From Methanobacteriota archaeon (lineage in GTDB: Archaea; Thermoplasmatota; Thermoplasmata; RBG-16-68-12): DNA of 40,561 nucleotides. The position numbers were made by a program, and so were the translations under genes. The stretch spans positions 1-40,561 of the forward strand of contig VBLU01000006.1 of NCBI GenBank assembly GCA_005879065.1, in the 5' to 3' direction. The notes under the pieces were generated by a model. That model was not told where the DNA came from, did no database searches, and saw nothing but the letters and a program-made list of their open reading frames with translations. Numbering within the stretch: the first letter of the stretch is position 1; every line of letters starts with the position of its first letter. Positions 1-9,343 of the stretch are shown piece by piece.

Positions 1-828
1 GCCAAGGCCCGGGAGGCCGAGGCCGGGGTCCTCTACTTCGCGATCGCGGCCTCAATCGTCGCGACGGTCGGCCTGCGATTCCTCGGCACCTCGCCGGTGC
101 AGACCTCGCAGACCCTCAGCGCGATCTCCCTGATCTGGCTCCTCGCGGCCGTGTACTTCCTCTTCCGCGCCGACCGCATCGCGACGCCGCAGGACAAGCT
201 GATCTCCGAGCGGGTCATCCTCGGCACGGCGATGTCCGCTGCCGTGATCGCGACGGCGGCCGTGTCGCTGCAGGGGGTCCAGAACGACGCGCTCGCGCAA
301 GGGTTCGAGGCCCTCGCGCTCCTCTGGCTCGTCGGGGCCTCCGTGTTCCTCTATCGGTCCATCGGCGACCTCCAGATGGCCGCGTCGACCCGCGCAGCGT
401 ATGACATGCGAGGAGACCTCGTGTACATCGACTCCGCGGCCGAGAAACCGAAACTCTTCGTGTCGAAGAAGCACGGCCTCTCCGGCCGGCCCGACGCGGT
501 CGTGATGGACGGAGAGCACCACATTCCCGTCGAGCTCAAGACGGGCCGGGTTCCCCGCGGGCCTCTCTTCTCCCACATCCTCCAGGTCGTCGCCTATTGC
601 GTGCTGCTCGAGGACGAGTACGGCCGCGCGCCGCCATATGGGATCATCCGGTACGGAGAGACGGCGTTCGAGATCGAGTACAACGAGGACCAGAAGAAGC
701 TACTCTTGCAGAAGCTCGCGGAGATGCGGCTCGCAATCACGAAGGGCGAGGCCCATCGGAACCACAGCCGACCGGGGAAGTGCATCCACTGCTCCCGGCG
801 TGCGGGATGCCCGGAGCGCCTCGCCTAA
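1..828 (+). CDS. Membrane-anchored Cas4/RecB-like PD-(D/E)XK nuclease (5' partial)
   Basis: The reading frame is open from base 1, so the gene starts outside the window; an internal GTG at 97 is unlikely to be the true start because hydrophobic coding sequence continues upstream. The N-terminal half carries about four hydrophobic segments. The C-terminal half has the PD-(D/E)XK nuclease motifs: GRPDAVV (metal-binding Asp), PVELKTG (ExK), QVVAYC (QxxxY), and a terminal CIHCSRRAGC cluster like the iron-sulfur cluster cysteines of Cas4/Dna2-type nucleases. Only three cysteines of the usual four are in the visible part. Expected activity is DNA exonuclease/endonuclease, probably membrane-tethered. 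No cas genes are nearby, so a role in CRISPR adaptation is not supported. Its stop overlaps the stop of the convergent gene at 825 by 3 nt. Confidence 0.75.
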   Translation, partial: AKAREAEAGVLYFAIAASIVATVGLRFLGTSPVQTSQTLSAISLIWLLAAVYFLFRADRIATPQDKLISERVILGTAMSAAVIATAAVSLQGVQNDALAQGFEALALLWLVGASVFLYRSIGDLQMAASTRAAYDMRGDLVYIDSAAEKPKLFVSKKHGLSGRPDAVVMDGEHHIPVELKTGRVPRGPLFSHILQVVAYCVLLEDEYGRAPPYGIIRYGETAFEIEYNEDQKKLLLQKLAEMRLAITKGEAHRNHSRPGKCIHCSRRAGCPERLA

Positions 829-1154
829 GGCGGCTTGTTCCGGTCGCCGGGCGCCAGGCCCAGGCGCGCCGCGATCTCACCGAGGCGCTCGCTCAGCTCC
901 CGGACGTCCTGACGCATCCGGAGCATCTCCTGTTCGAACGGGGTGAAGCCCTTCGTGGACAGGATGCGATGGGACACGAACATGCCCACGAACACCGCGC
1001 CGATGATGGACAGGACGGAGACGACCATGAGCGCGAGGATGAACACGAGGAACGATCCGATCGGATCGAGCCGGCCGGTCACGACTCCGATCTCGATCGC
1101 GACGAGGACGCCGATGATCAGGAGCCAGAGGAGGACCCACCGGGAAAGTCTCAT
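825..1154 (-). CDS. Small two-helix membrane protein with C-terminal coiled coil
   Basis: A 109-residue protein with two transmembrane helices (about residues 5-25 and 35-62) followed by a charged helical tail (FEQEMLRMRQDVRELSERLG, about residues 73-92) that should form a coiled coil. I do not recognise a family with a known function; the layout resembles small accessory membrane proteins with cytosolic helical tails. Its ATG overlaps the stop of the upstream gene (1151-1678) in a 4-nt ATGA-type overlap, so the two are translationally coupled and probably function together. Confidence 0.7.
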   Translation of the reverse strand: MRLSRWVLLWLLIIGVLVAIEIGVVTGRLDPIGSFLVFILALMVVSVLSIIGAVFVGMFVSHRILSTKGFTPFEQEMLRMRQDVRELSERLGEIAARLGLAPGDRNKPP

Positions 1155-1678
1155 GGGATCGTACCTCGAGGGGGGATTACCTGCTTGAAGTCCTCCGGCC
1201 GTGTGATCCGGACCACCGTATCCTTCCTGTCCTTTTCGAAGGGGAAGGTGAAGACCATGACAGTGCGGCTTTGCGAATCGGTCTCGCGGTGCACGGTCAC
1301 ATTATACTCGAAGTAATTCCGCCGTTGGTCCACGCGGTCCACGTGATCCACGAGGTACACGTGGACGGAAAAAGATACGTTCCCGGCCACCCAAACATGG
1401 AACCCGAATGAGTCGTGCTCCTCATGCGGCGTCCGGTTCACGGATGGATCCGAGCCGTTGAGCGTCATCCGCACAATGTCGTATTGGTAGGCCTGGACCA
1501 CGGCCCCGAGGTTCACGATGAAGGCCGACTCGTTCCGGGACATGCCGATGGTCAAGAGCGGGACGGAGGCGAGCTCGGTCGAGGTCCGGCCGAGGAGGCT
1601 CGGGGTGATGAGGATCAGGACCATCAGCGCGAGAATCGAGAGGACCATCGCCCCTCGGATCCACACCTCCCGCTCCAT
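1151..1678 (-). CDS. Single-pass membrane protein with extracytoplasmic domain, unknown function
   Basis: A 175-residue protein with one N-terminal signal anchor (about residues 8-30, AMVLSILALMVLILITPSLL) and an outward-facing beta-rich domain containing several N-glycosylation-type sequons (NES, NGS, NRT, NVS, NVT). No catalytic motif is visible and no family is recognised. It is the first gene of a two-gene operon with the coiled-coil membrane protein 825-1154. A TATA-like element about 26 nt upstream of the ATG suggests a leaderless transcript. Confidence 0.65.
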   Translation of the reverse strand: MEREVWIRGAMVLSILALMVLILITPSLLGRTSTELASVPLLTIGMSRNESAFIVNLGAVVQAYQYDIVRMTLNGSDPSVNRTPHEEHDSFGFHVWVAGNVSFSVHVYLVDHVDRVDQRRNYFEYNVTVHRETDSQSRTVMVFTFPFEKDRKDTVVRITRPEDFKQVIPPRGTIP

Positions 1679-1699
1679 GGCCGTCGCGAAGGGCGTCCC

Positions 1700-1709
1700 G
1701 TAATAAATC
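1700..1709 (-). promoter_or_regulatory. TATA box of the 1151-1678 operon
   Basis: Minus-strand sequence GATTTATTA lies about 26 nt upstream of the ATG at 1678, which is the archaeal TATA-to-start distance for a leaderless mRNA. No Shine-Dalgarno is visible in front of that ATG. Confidence 0.5.
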
Positions 1710-1731
1710 TTCGTCGTCCGCTAGGGAGCAA

Positions 1732-1986
1732 TCACGCCGAGTCCGGGCCGAAATGAAAGATCGACGCGAGTCCGAAGAGACATGCGCTCGCGAGGGCCGC
1801 GAGAAAACTCGGTCCGACGCCTTCCAAGCGGCCGAAGGCCAGGACGCCGATCATGGGGACGGCGAGCGCCGCGGCGCTGAACAGGCCGGACGAGAGCCAC
1901 AGGAATTTTCGGAGTCGCACGAAGAACGTGAGTGCGAGCGGCTGGAGGAGATCCGCGGGGGTCGCGTGCTCCGCTTGCGTCGCCAC
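1732..1986 (-). CDS. Small two-helix membrane protein, paralogue of 2048-2299
   Basis: An 84-residue protein starting at GTG 1986. It has two hydrophobic segments (about residues 28-50 and 57-76) and ends in FHFGPDSA. It is clearly related to the next gene upstream (2048-2299): both share a LRKFLWLS/IRHFVWLS entry, a SGLFSAAALA/TGMFSAAALA helix, an FLAALAS/FLASIVS helix and a FGPDSA/FGPMDA C-terminus. No known family or function. The GTG start is chosen because the conserved region begins soon after; no convincing Shine-Dalgarno is visible. Confidence 0.6.
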   Translation of the reverse strand: MATQAEHATPADLLQPLALTFFVRLRKFLWLSSGLFSAAALAVPMIGVLAFGRLEGVGPSFLAALASACLFGLASIFHFGPDSA

Positions 1987-2047
1987 GGATCGCGGCGAGG
2001 CCGCGCCAGAGGGAAGTAAGTGGCGAACCGGTTATCGCGAGTGAATA

Positions 2048-2299
2048 TCACGCGTCCATCGGACCGAACTTCAAGAAGGAGGAAAGCCCGAACATCGCCC
2101 CCGACACGATCGACGCGAGGAAGTTGGAGGCCGCGTTGGCGAAGGTCTCGGTCCATAGGTAGCCGAGGAACGCGAGGGCCAAGGCGGCCGCGCTGAACAT
2201 CCCCGTCGAGAGCCAGACGAAGTGCCGAATGCGGAGGGGGAGTTCCGCGTCGTACCCGGTGTCTTGCCACCGATTCCAGAGCCTCGTGACCGTCGCCAT
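2048..2299 (-). CDS. Small two-helix membrane protein, paralogue of 1732-1986
   Basis: An 83-residue protein (ATG 2299) with a short charged N-terminus, two transmembrane helices (about residues 28-50 and 57-76) and the conserved FLKFGPMDA end. It is a tandem duplicate of 1732-1986, separated by 61 nt on the same strand. Function is unknown. A perfect inverted repeat (GAAACGA-GAA-TCGTTTC, 2351-2367) lies 52-68 nt upstream of the start and matches repeats around the neighbouring ribbon-helix-helix gene, so control by that regulator is a reasonable inference. Confidence 0.65.
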   Translation of the reverse strand: MATVTRLWNRWQDTGYDAELPLRIRHFVWLSTGMFSAAALALAFLGYLWTETFANAASNFLASIVSGAMFGLSSFLKFGPMDA

Positions 2300-2350
2300 C
2301 GAAAGGAGACGTGCCCCTCGCCTCCTTAGGCAGGGCGGTCAACCGAACCT

Positions 2351-2367
2351 GAAACGAGAATCGTTTC
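2351..2367. promoter_or_regulatory. Candidate RHH operator: GAAACGA-GAA-TCGTTTC
   Basis: A perfect 7-bp inverted repeat with a 3-nt spacer, upstream of the small membrane protein gene 2048-2299. The same half-site (AAACGA/TCGTTT) recurs three more times in the RHH upstream region (2780-2793, 2853-2871, 2936-2947). Confidence 0.5.
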
Positions 2368-2412
2368 TGATTCGCTTGACAAAACACGGCGGTCGAGCGT
2401 CGTGGCTGATTG

Positions 2413-2446
2413 CGAAAAGAAAAGTGGGTGGCTCTACGGCCACCCA
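2413..2446 (-). terminator. Hairpin plus T-rich tract downstream of the RHH gene
   Basis: Inverted repeat TGGGTGGC (2425-2432) / GCCACCCA (2439-2446) with a 6-nt loop. On the minus strand it is followed by CTTTTCTTTTC. It lies about 70 nt after the stop of the RHH gene and resembles an intrinsic terminator. A second weaker stem (CCGCCG 2482-2487 / CGGCGG 2496-2501) lies between it and the stop codon. Confidence 0.55.
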
Positions 2447-2514
2447 GTTGGGGGGGAGGTAATCGTGACGATTCGGGGGTTCCGCCGCACCTCTTCGGCG
2501 GATGCCCGTCCATC

Positions 2515-2754
2515 TCACTGGTTCATGTATTCGCGCTTGAACGCCTCGGCTTCCGCGAGGGTGCGTTCTGCGTCCTTCATTTTCTTGAGCTTGTCCGTGA
2601 CGAGTTCCACGCGGGCGTACACGAAGTCACGGATCGCCGCGCGCACGGCCTCCGAGCGGCTCGGGAAGTCGTCGACCTCCACGAGGAAGTCGAGCGCCTT
2701 CAGGTACCGCGGGGGGAGGCGCAACGTCATCTTTTCCGAATCCGCATCTCGCAT
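2515..2754 (-). CDS. Ribbon-helix-helix (CopG-type) transcriptional regulator
   Basis: A 79-residue protein with a classic RHH fold: beta-strand KMTLRLP (about residues 8-14), helix YLKALDFLVEV, the turn DDFPSRSEAVRAAIRDFV (about residues 28-45), then a long charged helix to the C-terminus. RHH proteins bind DNA as dimers at inverted or direct repeats and usually repress. GGAG sits just upstream of the ATG. AAACGA/TCGTTT inverted repeats flank the gene and probably mark its operators. Similar solo RHH proteins in euryarchaea regulate cell-division genes, but nothing in this window supports that role. Confidence 0.8.
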   Translation of the reverse strand: MRDADSEKMTLRLPPRYLKALDFLVEVDDFPSRSEAVRAAIRDFVYARVELVTDKLKKMKDAERTLAEAEAFKREYMNQ

Positions 2755-2779
2755 GTTCTCCGCCCTGCATCGTGGGTCA

Positions 2780-2793
2780 AAACGACATCGTTT
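2780..2793. promoter_or_regulatory. Candidate RHH operator: AAACGA-CA-TCGTTT
   Basis: Perfect 6-bp inverted repeat with a 2-nt spacer, 26-39 nt upstream of the RHH start codon (2754), a position suited to autoregulation. Confidence 0.5.
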
Positions 2794-2852
2794 GCCCGAC
2801 GAGCGTCCGGCGGAATAGTTACACCGTATTTAACCGTTGCTGGAACTTTGTC

Positions 2853-2871
2853 AAACGAAGGAACCTCGTTT
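2853..2871. promoter_or_regulatory. Candidate RHH operator: AAACGA-N7-TCGTTT
   Basis: Same half-sites as 2780-2793 but with a 7-nt spacer, in the middle of the divergent region between the RHH gene and the aminotransferase gene. Confidence 0.35.
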
Positions 2872-2935
2872 CGTGTGGAAGACCTATCGTCAATCGTCGT
2901 GCAATTTTCATCGCCTCTTCGTTTTTGACCTCCCG

Positions 2936-2951
2936 AACGAATCGTTTATCG
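2936..2951 (+). promoter_or_regulatory. TATA element of the aminotransferase gene overlapping an RHH-type repeat
   Basis: GTTTATC centred near 2948 is about 29 nt before the ATG at 2977, fitting a leaderless archaeal promoter. It overlaps AACGA-A-TCGTT (2936-2946), another copy of the half-site pair, so binding there would block TBP. Confidence 0.45.
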
Positions 2952-2976
2952 CATCCTCGGACGTTCGAGCGGCGCG

Positions 2977-4116
2977 ATGACGGACCCTCCGGCGGACGTG
3001 TTCTTGCTTCCGGGCCCCGTCAGGATGGATCCGCGCGTCCTCCGGGCAATGGCGAGACCCGCCATGAACCACCGAGGTCCGGAATTTAAGGAAATACTTG
3101 CAGACGTCCGCACGCTCACGCAATACGTGTTCGGCACGAAGGGTGAAGTCGCGGTCCTCTCGGGTTCCGGCACGGCGGGCCTAGAGGCGGCGGTGACCGG
3201 GCTCGTTCGAAAGGACGACCGCGTGCTGAACCTGGTGAACGGCAAGTTCAGTCAGAGATTTCACGAACTGTGTGGGGTTTTCGCGCACGCCACGGCCCTT
3301 CCGTTTGAGTGGGGCACGGCGGTGGATCCGAAGAAGGTCGCGAGCGCCATGGAGGCAGGAGCGTTTCGCGCGGTCACCGTCTGCTGGAACGAGACGTCGA
3401 CCGGCCTCACGAATCCGATGGCCGAGATCGCGAAGGTCGTGAAGTCCCACGATGCATTCCTGATCGTCGACGGTATCACGGCCGTCGGCGGGCTCGAGAA
3501 CCAGATGGACGCGTGGGGCATCGACGCGCTCGTGATGGGTTCGCAGAAATGCCTCGCGGCACCGGCGGGCCTCAGCGCCGTCGCCCTCTCCAAAAGGGCG
3601 TACGACTCGCTCCACTCCGACACCTCGTTCTACACGAATCTCAAAGCCCACGTCGATGCGCTCGCGAAACAGGACACGCCCTACACGCCAGCGGTTCCGT
3701 TGTTCCTGGCGTTCCGCGAAGCCCTGATCCTGTTAAAGGAGGAAGGGCTGTCGAATCGAATCGCGCGCACGAAACGACTCGCCGAGGCGGCGCGGGCCGC
3801 GGTGGAGGCCCTCGGACTCGAATTGTTCCCGGATCGCCGGTTCGCTTCGAACACGGTGTCCGCGATCCGATACCCCGAAGGGGTCGAGGATGCGAAGTTT
3901 CGGCAGATCCTCCGAGAGAGGCATCGGACGATCGTGGCAGGAGGCCAGGATCACCTGAAAGGTCGGATCTTCCGGATCGGCCACATGGGCATCTGCACGT
4001 TCGAAGATCTCGAAGTGGGATTTCGTGCAATCGAGGCGACCCTCGCCGCGGAGCAGTACTCGTTCTCGAAGGGCGTTGGAGTCGAAGCCATCCGGGCTCG
4101 GAGCCAGTCGCCTTAG
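2977..4116 (+). CDS. Class V PLP aminotransferase (alanine/serine-glyoxylate aminotransferase family)
   Basis: A 379-residue protein of normal family length. N-terminal LLPGPVRMDPRV is the family signature, SGSGTAGLEA (about residues 62-71) binds the cofactor phosphate, IVDGITAVGG (163-172) carries the PLP-ring Asp, and GSQKCLAAPAG places the Schiff-base lysine at K191. The family transfers amino groups from alanine or serine to glyoxylate or pyruvate; some archaeal members work as serine-pyruvate or aspartate aminotransferases, so the exact substrate is open. The ATG at 2977 has a TATA element at leaderless distance. Its 3' end overlaps the convergent surface-protein gene by 4 nt. An isocitrate lyase (35257-36561) in the same window could supply glyoxylate. 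Confidence 0.9.
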   Translation: MTDPPADVFLLPGPVRMDPRVLRAMARPAMNHRGPEFKEILADVRTLTQYVFGTKGEVAVLSGSGTAGLEAAVTGLVRKDDRVLNLVNGKFSQRFHELCGVFAHATALPFEWGTAVDPKKVASAMEAGAFRAVTVCWNETSTGLTNPMAEIAKVVKSHDAFLIVDGITAVGGLENQMDAWGIDALVMGSQKCLAAPAGLSAVALSKRAYDSLHSDTSFYTNLKAHVDALAKQDTPYTPAVPLFLAFREALILLKEEGLSNRIARTKRLAEAARAAVEALGLELFPDRRFASNTVSAIRYPEGVEDAKFRQILRERHRTIVAGGQDHLKGRIFRIGHMGICTFEDLEVGFRAIEATLAAEQYSFSKGVGVEAIRARSQSP

Positions 4117-7100
4117 TCCGTCTGTGGCGGCTTGGGACGCCGAAGTCGACGCGCCCCGAGGAAACCCAGACCGATCCCCACGGCGAACATTGCGCCGACA
4201 CCGACCGCGATCCAAAGGGGGTCGAGGGCGAGCCGCGGAACGCCAATCGCGGGCACGGCGAGATCGAACGAATAGGTCGCTACCTGACCTTTCGAATCCG
4301 TGACGCGGACCTGCACGTGATACTTCGCGGGAGCCGCATACAGGTGTGTCGGCGCTACCTCGGTGCTCGTCCCTCCGTCCCCGAAGTCCCACAGATAGGT
4401 GTAAGGGGCTGTGCCCCCCGAGACCGTCGCGCGGAGCGTGACCATCGTCCCGGCCGAGGTCCGGACAAAGGCGGAAGGCGTAGAGACCGTGAGATTCACG
4501 GCGGCCGGGGTGACGTTCACCCACATGACGTTCGACACCTCGGATTGGCCTGCCGAGTCGTCGGCAATGAGCCACACGGAGAAGTTCCCTCCCGTGAGGT
4601 AGATGTGGACCGTGTTCGCGGCGTTGCTCCTGCTGCCGTCGCCGAACTCCCAATCGTAGGAGTAGGGAGATACACCGCCGGTCAAGGCGCTGGTGAAGGA
4701 CACGGTGAGCGGCATCGTCCCTTCGTTTGGCGTCGCCGTAATCTCCACGACAAGAGGCGGCGGCGGGGGCGGTGGGATGGTAGTGACCACGACCGTCGCG
4801 GTCCGGTTCGCGGTTAACCCTCCGGTGTCCCCCGCCTCCATGGTCACATTGTAGCTCCCCGGCACGGCGAACTGGTGCTCCTCCGTGGCATTAGTGGACA
4901 CCGGGGTGTCCCAAACACCGTCGCTTTCCCAGTCCCACCGTACTTCGAGGAGGTTCGGCGGATCTTGAGAGTCCCACGAGGTGGAGGTGAACGTGAAAAC
5001 AGTGGACGTGTTTCCGCTGGCGGGTGTCCAGCTGAAGTTCGCGTATGGCGGCGTGTTCGTCGGCGGCGGAGGGGGCGGCGAAGTGAAGGTCACATTCACG
5101 CTCGCGATCGCGGACGGATTGCCCGCGTTGTCCCATGCCTGGGCATCGATGCGGTTGCTGCCCGACACCAGGGTTGCGACGGACGTCCAAGTCGCGAGCC
5201 CCGCGGCGGCGGACCATTCGCCTCCGGAAATCCGGACCTTCACCACGCGGAGGCCGCTCCCACCGGAGTCCGAAGCGATTCCGGTCACGGGAATCGACGA
5301 ACTGTTCACCGTGGCGCCGTCCGGGGGCGACGTGATCCCGACCGTGGGAGGGGCCCTGTCATCCCGAGGGGCCTTCATGAGGGGATACCGGTCCACTCCG
5401 AGAACTTGGATCGGGTATGGAGTATCGCCGATCCCGTCGGGCCCGTTACAGACATCCTGCCCCGGTCCGCTGCATTGGTCGGCGCCCCGATAGTTGGACC
5501 AGAAGTTGCCTCCTTGTGGATAGCCATCGTCCCACGCGTTGGGATTCGGCGACGAATCGTACACTTGCGAGGTGCCGTGGACGTAGTTGTCTGCAAACGC
5601 ATTGCGGAATGTCCGGATGCCCTCCGAGTCATAGACTTGGATGCCCCCGGCGGTATTGTTCTCGAACAGGTTGCCGGTAATGTTGGCGTCGAACGAACTG
5701 TCCATACACAGTCCCGCGCCTTCGTTGGACTCGAAGTCATTGTTCGCGATCGTCATGATGTGATTCGATCGGATGCAGAACGGCCCCGCGTTCGCGGCGA
5801 TCCGGTTGCCGATGATCGTCAGGTTCGTGACGGCTTGGAAACCGGCGGAAGACCAAACGGATCGCTCAATATTGCTATCCTGGACCGCCACGTCCGTCGA
5901 ATCGGTGACGATGAGGGCGGCCGAGTTTCGCTCGAACCGGTCTCTCGTCATCGTCAGGCCGGAGAGGCTCGAAACCTGGATGGCGACCGTATTGTTGACC
6001 AATGCGCTATCTGAGACGGTCACGTTTTCGGAGGGACGGTCGACGAACAGAGCCGCTCCCTCGTTCCGGGAGAGATCGGAGAGCGAGACGGTCACATTGC
6101 GACTGCCCGCGAGATGGATCCCGCTGCCTTTGGCCGGGACCAGGGGAAGGTACGATTGCTTCGTAAACCAGACCGAGTCGTGGGCGAACAGAATGTCGGA
6201 AGAATTGGTGACGAAGACCCCCTGATCGTTGTAGCTGAAGTTCGAATTTTGGACAGACGCTCCCTGCACGTGAGCGAGTTCGAGTCCAACATCCGCATGA
6301 TCGGCGGAAACATTATCAATGGACACGTTCGTCGAATCGACGACGATCAGTTGCCCGACGTCCGAACCCTCGACGACGAGGCCGGATTCCTCCTTGAAAT
6401 ATCGAATCGGCTTGCCGTTCACGAGGTTGTCAGCGGCTACCGAATGAGACGACCGCGTCGGAACCGAAGAACCCAAGACGACGAGGCCGTCGTGATCGAA
6501 CGTGTTGCCGCGGAGCGTGGCGTTCAGACTTTCTGTCAGCCACAAGCCCGCCCCATTCCCTGAAAAGTCGTTGGATTCGATCGTCAAGTTCGAGGATTGC
6601 GTGACAAGCATCCCTTGAAATTGATTCTTCGACAGCGCGTTGGCGACGAGGCTGAGGTTGGAGCTCCCGTCAACCCGAATTCCGTAACTGTTGTTCGACA
6701 TGCGGTTCCCCACAATCGCGGCCCGACCTCCACCACTCACGGAGACGCCGGCCTGGCTGCTCGAGAGGTTGTTTTCGGACACGACCACCCCCGGAAGGGT
6801 GTCGTTCGCATACCAGACCTGGATAGCCACTTCGGCGTGGCTCAGGTTGTTTCGGGCCACGGTGAGGTTGCTCGTGAACTCCAAGGACAGATCCCAGGCG
6901 AACCCGGTGACCGTGGAGTCCTCGACCCGTCCGTTCGAGACCTCGATGAAACGGATGCCCGCGAAACCGAGACCCGGAGGCTGGTGGACGTACACATCCC
7001 GGATGACGAAACTCGCGTCGGTGTCGCGAATGAAGATCGCTTCCGTCGTATCGACGTTCGTAATCTCCCATCCCGATATGAGGTACGGATCGTCGGGTGT

Positions 7101-7304
7101 GCCGTGACCGCCGACGACACCGTTTACGGCCGTGAACTCCGCGTTGCTCCGGATGAGGATCGCACCATGGGGAGTGTGCGAGACCGCCATTCGAGGCGTC
7201 GGCAGACCCCCGGACGCAGCCACCGTCGCGAGTGCGAGCAGCCCGGTGATCGCCAGGATTAGAGCGGTCGCATGAAGCGGTCGTTGCGCTGCGTTCCCTC
7301 CCAA
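4113..7304 (-). CDS. Secreted, membrane-anchored beta-helix (NosD-like)/PKD surface protein
   Basis: A 1063-residue cell-surface protein. Signal peptide at about residues 11-31. From about 45 to 640 lies a right-handed parallel beta-helix of NosD/carbohydrate-binding type, opening with IRSNAEFTAVNGVVGG and PYLISGWEI, full of repeated N-rich turns (N-x-F-x-x-N), and closing with NFWSNYRGAD...GIGDTPYPI. Then come an Ig-like segment (GITSPPDGATV), three PKD domains (the later two with WEFGDG and WDFGDG), separated by proline-rich linkers, and a C-terminal transmembrane helix with an RRLRRPK stop-transfer tail. Many N-glycosylation sequons. The start is TTG 7304 (GGTGA just upstream, TATA-like TTAAGTAAG near 7325-7333). 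The role is probably adhesion or polysaccharide binding outside the cell. Confidence 0.9.
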   Translation of the reverse strand: MGGNAAQRPLHATALILAITGLLALATVAASGGLPTPRMAVSHTPHGAILIRSNAEFTAVNGVVGGHGTPDDPYLISGWEITNVDTTEAIFIRDTDASFVIRDVYVHQPPGLGFAGIRFIEVSNGRVEDSTVTGFAWDLSLEFTSNLTVARNNLSHAEVAIQVWYANDTLPGVVVSENNLSSSQAGVSVSGGGRAAIVGNRMSNNSYGIRVDGSSNLSLVANALSKNQFQGMLVTQSSNLTIESNDFSGNGAGLWLTESLNATLRGNTFDHDGLVVLGSSVPTRSSHSVAADNLVNGKPIRYFKEESGLVVEGSDVGQLIVVDSTNVSIDNVSADHADVGLELAHVQGASVQNSNFSYNDQGVFVTNSSDILFAHDSVWFTKQSYLPLVPAKGSGIHLAGSRNVTVSLSDLSRNEGAALFVDRPSENVTVSDSALVNNTVAIQVSSLSGLTMTRDRFERNSAALIVTDSTDVAVQDSNIERSVWSSAGFQAVTNLTIIGNRIAANAGPFCIRSNHIMTIANNDFESNEGAGLCMDSSFDANITGNLFENNTAGGIQVYDSEGIRTFRNAFADNYVHGTSQVYDSSPNPNAWDDGYPQGGNFWSNYRGADQCSGPGQDVCNGPDGIGDTPYPIQVLGVDRYPLMKAPRDDRAPPTVGITSPPDGATVNSSSIPVTGIASDSGGSGLRVVKVRISGGEWSAAAGLATWTSVATLVSGSNRIDAQAWDNAGNPSAIASVNVTFTSPPPPPPTNTPPYANFSWTPASGNTSTVFTFTSTSWDSQDPPNLLEVRWDWESDGVWDTPVSTNATEEHQFAVPGSYNVTMEAGDTGGLTANRTATVVVTTIPPPPPPPLVVEITATPNEGTMPLTVSFTSALTGGVSPYSYDWEFGDGSRSNAANTVHIYLTGGNFSVWLIADDSAGQSEVSNVMWVNVTPAAVNLTVSTPSAFVRTSAGTMVTLRATVSGGTAPYTYLWDFGDGGTSTEVAPTHLYAAPAKYHVQVRVTDSKGQVATYSFDLAVPAIGVPRLALDPLWIAVGVGAMFAVGIGLGFLGARRLRRPKPPQTD

Positions 7305-7365
7305 AACTCACCATGGGCGCGAACTTACTTAAGGTCGATGCAGAAGGAAGCCATTCGGCTAACGG

Positions 7366-9306
<1,941 letters not shown>

Positions 9307-9343
9307 TGGCGAAGGGACCGGTGGTCCTCCATATCTCGCGAAA

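Noticed and set aside
3309-4817. 502-residue plus-strand ORF spanning the end of the aminotransferase and the surface protein
   Set aside because: It crosses two real genes in a wrong frame and has no conserved motif.
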